Assembly: GCF_014250515.1 (NCBI RefSeq)
Contig: NZ_CP060202.1
Location: 431,001 to 495,000, forward strand
Reading direction: 5' to 3'
Length of the DNA stretch: 64,000 bases
Origin: Hymenobacter sediminicola
GTDB taxonomy: Bacteria > Bacteroidota > Bacteroidia > Cytophagales > Hymenobacteraceae
Position numbers and translations under genes: made by a program. Below are positions 59,309 through 64,000 of this stretch, one piece after another. Numbering within the stretch: the first letter of the stretch is position 1; each line of letters starts with the position of its first letter. Below the pieces are notes generated by a model. It did no database searches. It was not told the DNA's origin and worked only from the letters and a program-made list of their open reading frames with translations.

Positions 59309-61435
59309 ATGGAACGCACCTTCTACTCCCGTATACTCGCACTAGCTGCCCTGTGGCTGCTAGGCACCTCTACCAGCATGGCCGCCAGGCCCGCCATCTA
59401 TGGCTCAGGCCCAGCACAAGAAATAGTTTCGTGTGGGGTTTCGCTTACCTGTGGCTCAGTTTCATTCAGAAACAGGGCTTCAAACAATGATTTTACTGAT
59501 TATGCCACTCTCAACCTGCCCTTACTAGGACTCGGGGTTGTGCCGGTTGGGGTCAAAGTGGAGATGTCGGACCGGGTGCTGAAGAATTCACGCGCCGGAT
59601 TTGTAATCGGTTCCAGCAGCATCTTATCGGCGATAGGTCCTATCAGAATTAAAACATACGACGGAACAACAGAGAAAGAGTCTCTGCTAGTTACGTCTCT
59701 TGCCACCACGGTGCTTGGCTCCGGCACGCCAGGCCGGCTGGAATTCGTCGCGAAAGAGGAGTTCGACCATCTGGAAATTATAGCCACCTCACTAATAGGA
59801 GTCGACTATGATATTCGGGTGTACTATGCCTACGGGGTAGATGCCAACGTGGTAGAAACAGCCACAGGGGTAGTGTCGCGGTTTCCGAGCCCAGCTGCCG
59901 GTGTGAACTACAGCACGGAGGTAGTAGATAATGGCGTAAGCGTCTGCGTTAATTCCGGTGTTCAGAACCCGTCGTTCGCGGCCGATGCGTCCCTGACTAA
60001 CCACGCCACCTTCAACTCCGTGCTAGGAGTAAGCTGCCCGAACTCCCTGAAAGTAAAGCTAGAAAACAGCGTGCCGGGTGGCTACTATGCCGGGTTTGTA
60101 GTAGGTAAACAAGGTCTTGCCGATATCAGTCTGCTGGGCGGGTTGCGCATCACGACCTACCTAAATGGCGAGCCACGGGAAAGTGTCACCGGCTTTGATC
60201 TGCTAACAGTTACGGCGCTGCCCAACGGCCAGTATCAAATCAGCTTTCCAACAAATCGGGCGTTTGATGAGGTGAAGTTGACGCGCAGCAGCGGGTTGAG
60301 CGTGCTAGACGGCCTGGAAGTGTACTATGGCTTTGGCCTGGAGCCGGGTGTATTCAAAGACCAGACCCCAGTGCGCTCAGACTTCTCTAGTGGTGCTGCC
60401 GGCCAGGTTACCTACTCGGGAAGCGGTAGTATCCAAAATCCGCAAAACATAGCCAATGCCAGCCTTACTGATTATGCCGAAATCAGAACTAGTGTGGTAG
60501 GCGTACTGACTTCGAACACTGTGCGCGTGAACCTCAACGGTAGTGGCCAGGCGGGCAATGCTGCCGGCGTAGTGCTGAACACGGGTGCCGGGCTGCTGAA
60601 TACGCAACTGCTCAACGACATCACCATTCGCACCTACGACAGCAACAACCGGTTGCTGGAAACAGCTAGCGGTGCGTCGCTGCTTTCACAGGGTTTGCTG
60701 ACCAACGGGAATACCGAAGTGTATTTCAATACCACGCAGAACTTCCAGCGAGTAGAAGTAGAAATCAACACAACGCTGTCTGTATTCGACCGCACCCGCA
60801 TTCTGTATGCCTTTGCCGAAGACCGTCCCAACGGCTTCCCGCTGACAATCACGGCACCCGGCCCGCTGCCGGTTGAGCTGGCTGCTTTCGATGCCAAGGC
60901 TTCCGGGCTAGCAGTAGATGTTGCTTGGAGAACGGCATCCGAAACTAACAACAGCTATTTCCTGGTAGAGCGGGCACTGCAGGCCAAAGATGGTTTCAAA
61001 GCGGTAGGCCGGGTAGAAGGAGCCGGTACCAGCACGGGCCGCGCCTATAGCTTCCGCGACGAAACCGCTGGCAAGGCAGGAGCTGCTACCCTTTACTATC
61101 GTCTACGTCAGGTTGATACCGACGGCACCAGTCAGTATTCCCCGGTGGCAGTGGTAACATTGAACCTACCCAAAGCTGAGGTGCTGGCCGTATATCCTAA
61201 TCCTGCTACCAGTTCCGACGCGGTAACGATTGAGCTGCAGGCTTTCGGCGAGAATGCACTTGGCCTCTTGAAAATCTATGATACTCAGGGAATGTTGGTT
61301 CGTCAGATACCTGCTTCCAAGTCGGTCATGAGCCTGCAAGGCGAGGTGCTGCCCGCCGGCCTCTACAACGTGGTGCTAACCGGTAGCCAGGGCCAAAAGC
61401 TGGGCAGCCAGCGTCTGGTCGTAACAGGGCGCTAG
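59309..61435 (+). CDS. T9SS-secreted protein with three tandem beta-sandwich repeats
   Basis: A 708-residue exported protein with a signal peptide (about 1-26). Three diverged repeats of about 140 residues follow (about 40-178, 205-345, 368-505), each with a Cys- or Gln-marked start, a D/N-x-A-T/E-x-x-x-x-VLGV segment, an AGFV(V/I)G strand, RI(K/T)TY and a closing VYYAYG/VYYGFG/LYAFAED. Then comes a fibronectin-like segment (about 525-615: PVELAAFDAKASGLAVDVAWRTASETNNSYFLVERA) and a T9SS type A tail (about 628-708: VLAVYPNPAT...GLYNVVLTGSQGQ). It is probably an adhesin or surface-layer component. It is divergent from the sigma-54 regulator with a sigma-54-like promoter in front. Confidence 0.9.
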   Translation: MERTFYSRILALAALWLLGTSTSMAARPAIYGSGPAQEIVSCGVSLTCGSVSFRNRASNNDFTDYATLNLPLLGLGVVPVGVKVEMSDRVLKNSRAGFVIGSSSILSAIGPIRIKTYDGTTEKESLLVTSLATTVLGSGTPGRLEFVAKEEFDHLEIIATSLIGVDYDIRVYYAYGVDANVVETATGVVSRFPSPAAGVNYSTEVVDNGVSVCVNSGVQNPSFAADASLTNHATFNSVLGVSCPNSLKVKLENSVPGGYYAGFVVGKQGLADISLLGGLRITTYLNGEPRESVTGFDLLTVTALPNGQYQISFPTNRAFDEVKLTRSSGLSVLDGLEVYYGFGLEPGVFKDQTPVRSDFSSGAAGQVTYSGSGSIQNPQNIANASLTDYAEIRTSVVGVLTSNTVRVNLNGSGQAGNAAGVVLNTGAGLLNTQLLNDITIRTYDSNNRLLETASGASLLSQGLLTNGNTEVYFNTTQNFQRVEVEINTTLSVFDRTRILYAFAEDRPNGFPLTITAPGPLPVELAAFDAKASGLAVDVAWRTASETNNSYFLVERALQAKDGFKAVGRVEGAGTSTGRAYSFRDETAGKAGAATLYYRLRQVDTDGTSQYSPVAVVTLNLPKAEVLAVYPNPATSSDAVTIELQAFGENALGLLKIYDTQGMLVRQIPASKSVMSLQGEVLPAGLYNVVLTGSQGQKLGSQRLVVTGR

Positions 61436-61462
61436 TAACACAGCCGCCTCACGCATGTGAGG

Positions 61463-61505
61463 CAACAAAAAGGCCCGCCGGTAGTACCGGCGGGCCTTTT
61501 TGTTG
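61463..61505. terminator. Bidirectional terminator, 21-bp perfect palindrome
   Basis: Arms 61463-61483 and 61485-61505 around a single central G; A-run left, T-run right, between convergent T9SS protein genes. The innermost pairs cannot all form because of the tight turn. Confidence 0.92.
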
Positions 61506-61522
61506 TGGGACTGGACTGTCTG

Positions 61523-63142
61523 CTATTCTGTGTCTGAGCGGAGCAAGCGGGCCACCTGGCGGCCGTCTGCGGTGCGGGCCAAATACAAACCAGGTGCCAC
61601 CGAAGCAGCTGGCTGCCATTTCACTTCACCGGCTGCCGAGCTGCGCAGCGTTGCTACCTGCCGTCCGAGCCGGTCGAATATGGTTACGGTCTGCACGCCG
61701 GCCTGCGCCAGCTGGAAGCTTACTTGGCCTGAGAACGGTGTAGGCACAGCGGCGAGAGTCGTTACTGCCTTGGCAGTTGAAGTAGCCAGCGTTGTGTTCG
61801 TGACGCGGAAAGTAAGCGTCTGTTGGGTCACGCCTTTGATGGGGCAGGCATTATCTGTAGTGCTGACCGTGCAGTAGTACAGGCCGGGGCGTAGCGTAGT
61901 AGGAGGGAGCCAATTGAGCTGCGCCGTAGGCTGCGCGCTAGGAGCCGAAGGAGTAAATTCGGAATTAGGCAGCATCTGCTCAGCGTTGCTGGTCAGCGTA
62001 ATGACCTGATTGGGATTGGAATCAATGCCACTCAGGTTCAGACTGATAAGGCGACCAGCTGTGACTGGAATAACGGCGCTAGCTTGTTGAGAAGTGCCTC
62101 CAATCGTGACAGGGCCCAGCGAAGGATTCACGTTGCTGCCACAGTCCGACACGACAAACACCATTTCGCGCCGCACGCTGCCGATATGGAAATACGTGTT
62201 GCCGGGCTGCCGACGGTACTCATCCACTTTCACGACTACCACATACTTGTTCTGGGCCTGTAGCATCGTAGTGTTGCCCGGTGTGAACAGCACTGGGGTA
62301 AACGACATTGAACCCATGGCCGGGTTGAACAGGAAGCTGGGCACAGCCGTTTTCACGGGGCAAGCGCCCGTAAAGGCCAAGGAAGGAAGCGGGAATGTGG
62401 GGCTGTACGTAGTTAGTGAAGCGGGAAGCGTTGCTACGCAAGGAGCACCGGTAGTGGGCAAGGAGATATACGTGGCCCCTGCATTGAACTGATTGTAGAC
62501 ATTAGGGCTACCGCAGGACATTAGAGGCCGTTCCAACGAGTAGACCAATGAGTCACCGTCCGTATCATAGGCCAAGTGGCTGAACGTAGTTGGCAGGTTC
62601 CAGCCCACGAATTGTACCGCATTGGTTGCAAATACTGGTGAGTGGTTTTGGAAGGTTTGGCCATTTCCCATATTGCTCAGTGTGGCCTCGTAATAGATGT
62701 CCGTGTTGCCGTTGATATTGGCCAGATCCGGACGAGCATTGTCCTGTACGCTGATACGCCATTCGGCGGCCGGAGGCAACGTAACGATGGTTTCGTAGCG
62801 AGCCATTTCTGTGTTTACCGGAAGGCCTGCACCACATGGGGCAGCGCCACCCGGAGCACCCGGGCAATAGGGCGTACCAATGGTTGAGTTCAGCAGCGGT
62901 GCGACAGAAGTAATGGCTCCTGTGCCAGTAGTTGTGCAGCCCGTAGATCGGCACACAAATGTGGCAGTGGTATACACGCTGACACCGCTACAGTCCCGGA
63001 ATACGGTAAGGGCTAGCTTGTAGCGGTTGTTGCCAAGAGCCTCATAGGTCAGGTCGCCGCCAAGGAAGTGGGAGGCTCGTGCCGCAGGAAACTGTAGCAA
63101 CAGTAGGGCGGCTAGTAACAGGAAGGGTAAGCGTTTCATCAT
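61523..63142 (-). CDS. T9SS-secreted surface protein with SHxxGGDLTY domain
   Basis: A 539-residue exported protein with a signal peptide (about 1-23, PAARA). The mature protein begins SHFLGGDLTYEALGNNRYKLALTVFRDCSG, the opening of a Cys-rich domain common in large Bacteroidota surface and gliding-type proteins, with repeated Cys and YDTDGDSLVYSLERP, a calcium-type acidic segment. An Ig-like region (about 385-450) precedes the T9SS tail (AVPTPFSGQVSFQLAQAGVQTVTIFDRLGRQVATL...GLYLARTADGRQVARLL). I start at the ATG at 63142, next to the signal peptide; an ATG at 63187 would add 15 residues that weaken it. The function is unknown, probably adhesion or structural. Confidence 0.9.
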   Translation of the reverse strand: MMKRLPFLLLAALLLLQFPAARASHFLGGDLTYEALGNNRYKLALTVFRDCSGVSVYTTATFVCRSTGCTTTGTGAITSVAPLLNSTIGTPYCPGAPGGAAPCGAGLPVNTEMARYETIVTLPPAAEWRISVQDNARPDLANINGNTDIYYEATLSNMGNGQTFQNHSPVFATNAVQFVGWNLPTTFSHLAYDTDGDSLVYSLERPLMSCGSPNVYNQFNAGATYISLPTTGAPCVATLPASLTTYSPTFPLPSLAFTGACPVKTAVPSFLFNPAMGSMSFTPVLFTPGNTTMLQAQNKYVVVVKVDEYRRQPGNTYFHIGSVRREMVFVVSDCGSNVNPSLGPVTIGGTSQQASAVIPVTAGRLISLNLSGIDSNPNQVITLTSNAEQMLPNSEFTPSAPSAQPTAQLNWLPPTTLRPGLYYCTVSTTDNACPIKGVTQQTLTFRVTNTTLATSTAKAVTTLAAVPTPFSGQVSFQLAQAGVQTVTIFDRLGRQVATLRSSAAGEVKWQPAASVAPGLYLARTADGRQVARLLRSDTE

Positions 63143-63469
63143 GGAATAAAAGATATGGTGGAGAAAAATTGCAGATACAAGAACCATGCTTAAAAATATA
63201 ATTCCAACTATATGGCTATTGATTTTTTCAAGTGTTATGGATTTGCGTTTTAGGGGCGCTGTACATGATTATGGCTGCTGGTCAGGATATTGATATTTTC
63301 TGATTAGTATTCGTCAGAAATAAGCAAAATCCAGACATAGCAACAGAATGATAATATTCCTTGCTGTTGCCGCTGTATGCTTTGTCGCACTTTTGCAGTA
63401 GCTCCCCCTGCTACTGCTGTGGCCTCCTACCTTCTGCTCTCTTCGCTTTTCGTCCCACTTTCCCTTTCC
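63143..63469. other. Divergent AT-rich intergenic region
   Basis: 327 bp between divergent T9SS and nuclease genes. ATGCTTTG (one mismatch to TAnnTTTG) near 63378-63385 is a weak candidate for the nuclease promoter. No small gene or stable hairpin is seen. Confidence 0.4.
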
Positions 63470-64000
63470 ATGACCAACTCAACTACCCGGTTCCTCGCAT
63501 GGGGAATGCTCCTGGCCTTGGCCGTGTCGTGTTCTAAAGACGAGCTACCGGCTCCGCAGGCCGGCACTGCCGTCCAGTCGTCGGATGCTAGCGCCACCCG
63601 CGACGGCAACCTGGCGCTCGGCAACCCCAGCGGTGCCGTTACGGATGCCAGCCAGTACTGGAATTACCTGCTCGTAAAGCCCCAGTTCACCATGTCCTAT
63701 CACCGCGACCGGGCTGTGCCGAACTGGGTGAGCTGGCACCTGAGCAGTGCTTGGCTGGGCAGCACGCCTCGCCAAGACAATTTCGCGCCTGACAATACGC
63801 TGCCCTCCGGCTGGTTCAAAGCCAGCAGCAGTAGCTACAGCGGCTCCGGCTTCGACCGGGGCCATAATTGCCCCAGCGCCGACCGTACCGGCTCCGTAGC
63901 CGACAACACGGCGACTTTTCTGATGTCGAATATGATGCCGCAGGCTCCCAACAACAACCAGCGTACCTGGGCAAATCTGGAAAACTACTGCCGGACGCTG
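63470..64000 (+). CDS. NucA-type DNA/RNA non-specific endonuclease, lipoprotein (3' partial)
   Basis: The first 177 residues of an exported nuclease; the gene runs off the window. A lipoprotein signal ends at LLALAVSC (C21). The NUC family segments visible are QYWNYLLVKPQFTMSYHRDRAVPNWVSWHL, the catalytic DRGHNCPSADRTGS (the His of DRGH is the general base), and FLMSNMMPQAPNNNQRTWANLENYC, where the Asn residues help bind Mg2+. These enzymes cleave DNA and RNA without sequence preference; surface lipoprotein forms are thought to scavenge nucleic acids. It starts at the ATG at 63470, divergent from the T9SS gene. The remaining C-terminal half is outside the window. Confidence 0.93.
   Translation, partial: MTNSTTRFLAWGMLLALAVSCSKDELPAPQAGTAVQSSDASATRDGNLALGNPSGAVTDASQYWNYLLVKPQFTMSYHRDRAVPNWVSWHLSSAWLGSTPRQDNFAPDNTLPSGWFKASSSSYSGSGFDRGHNCPSADRTGSVADNTATFLMSNMMPQAPNNNQRTWANLENYCRTL

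Overview
The window looks like chromosomal DNA from a GC-rich member of the Bacteroidota, most likely a Hymenobacter-like Cytophagales bacterium (inference, no search run). The evidence is three proteins with type IX secretion (T9SS) C-terminal sorting domains, LytTR/YehU-type signalling next to an outer-membrane beta-barrel receptor, a PorT-like protein, near absence of Shine-Dalgarno sites, and promoter -7 boxes of the TAnnTTTG type. I see no insertion sequence, phage, CRISPR array or rRNA. One tRNA-Val is present.

Layout. 1-5 kb: sucA (5' end missing) and sucB of the 2-oxoglutarate dehydrogenase complex, converging on a group III truncated haemoglobin. 5-9 kb: a large secreted glycosidase lipoprotein and an EamA exporter. 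9.3-12.6 kb: a Crp/Fnr regulator, then an accessory-looking run with three Roadblock/LC7-like paralogues and a single-pass membrane protein with an anti-sigma-like N terminus. 12.8-17.6 kb: M1 peptidase, a divergent SDR/HxlR pair and lpd (E3). 17.7-18.9 kb: a strikingly AT-rich HEPN-like gene and a cluster of inverted repeats. 19-25.6 kb: GH53 galactanase, PL1 pectate lyase, a cold-shock protein, a pseudouridine synthase and small proteins.

25.6-33.4 kb is the most coherent regulatory unit. A LytTR response regulator and LytS/YehU-type kinase lie between a class C beta-lactamase-fold hydrolase and a TonB-type outer-membrane protein, and an erythromycin-esterase-family gene follows. The receptor and esterase genes share a non-coding block exactly 179 bp upstream of each ATG, carrying TTCGAC half-sites 22 bp apart, as expected for a LytTR operator.

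33.5-48.8 kb: a head-GIN beta-helix protein, lipoproteins, a second HExxH protein, an AraC regulator, a subclass B1 metallo-beta-lactamase homologue, DinB, ALDH, a fused GMC oxidoreductase, DUF3616, a thioesterase, a PorT-like protein, tRNA-Val and a histone-deacetylase-family enzyme. 48.8-52 kb: a type III polyketide synthase cluster (flavoprotein, PKS, methyltransferase) resembling the srs phenolic-lipid operon of Streptomyces. 52-64 kb: a miniature T9SS-tail protein, a 39-residue membrane peptide, a flavoprotein, a five-PAS hybrid kinase with a sigma-54 response regulator, a divergent T9SS protein behind a sigma-54-like promoter, another T9SS protein, and the start of a NucA-type nuclease that runs off the end.

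Most convergent gene pairs are separated by a symmetrical hairpin that can terminate in both directions. Residue numbers and match counts were made by hand.
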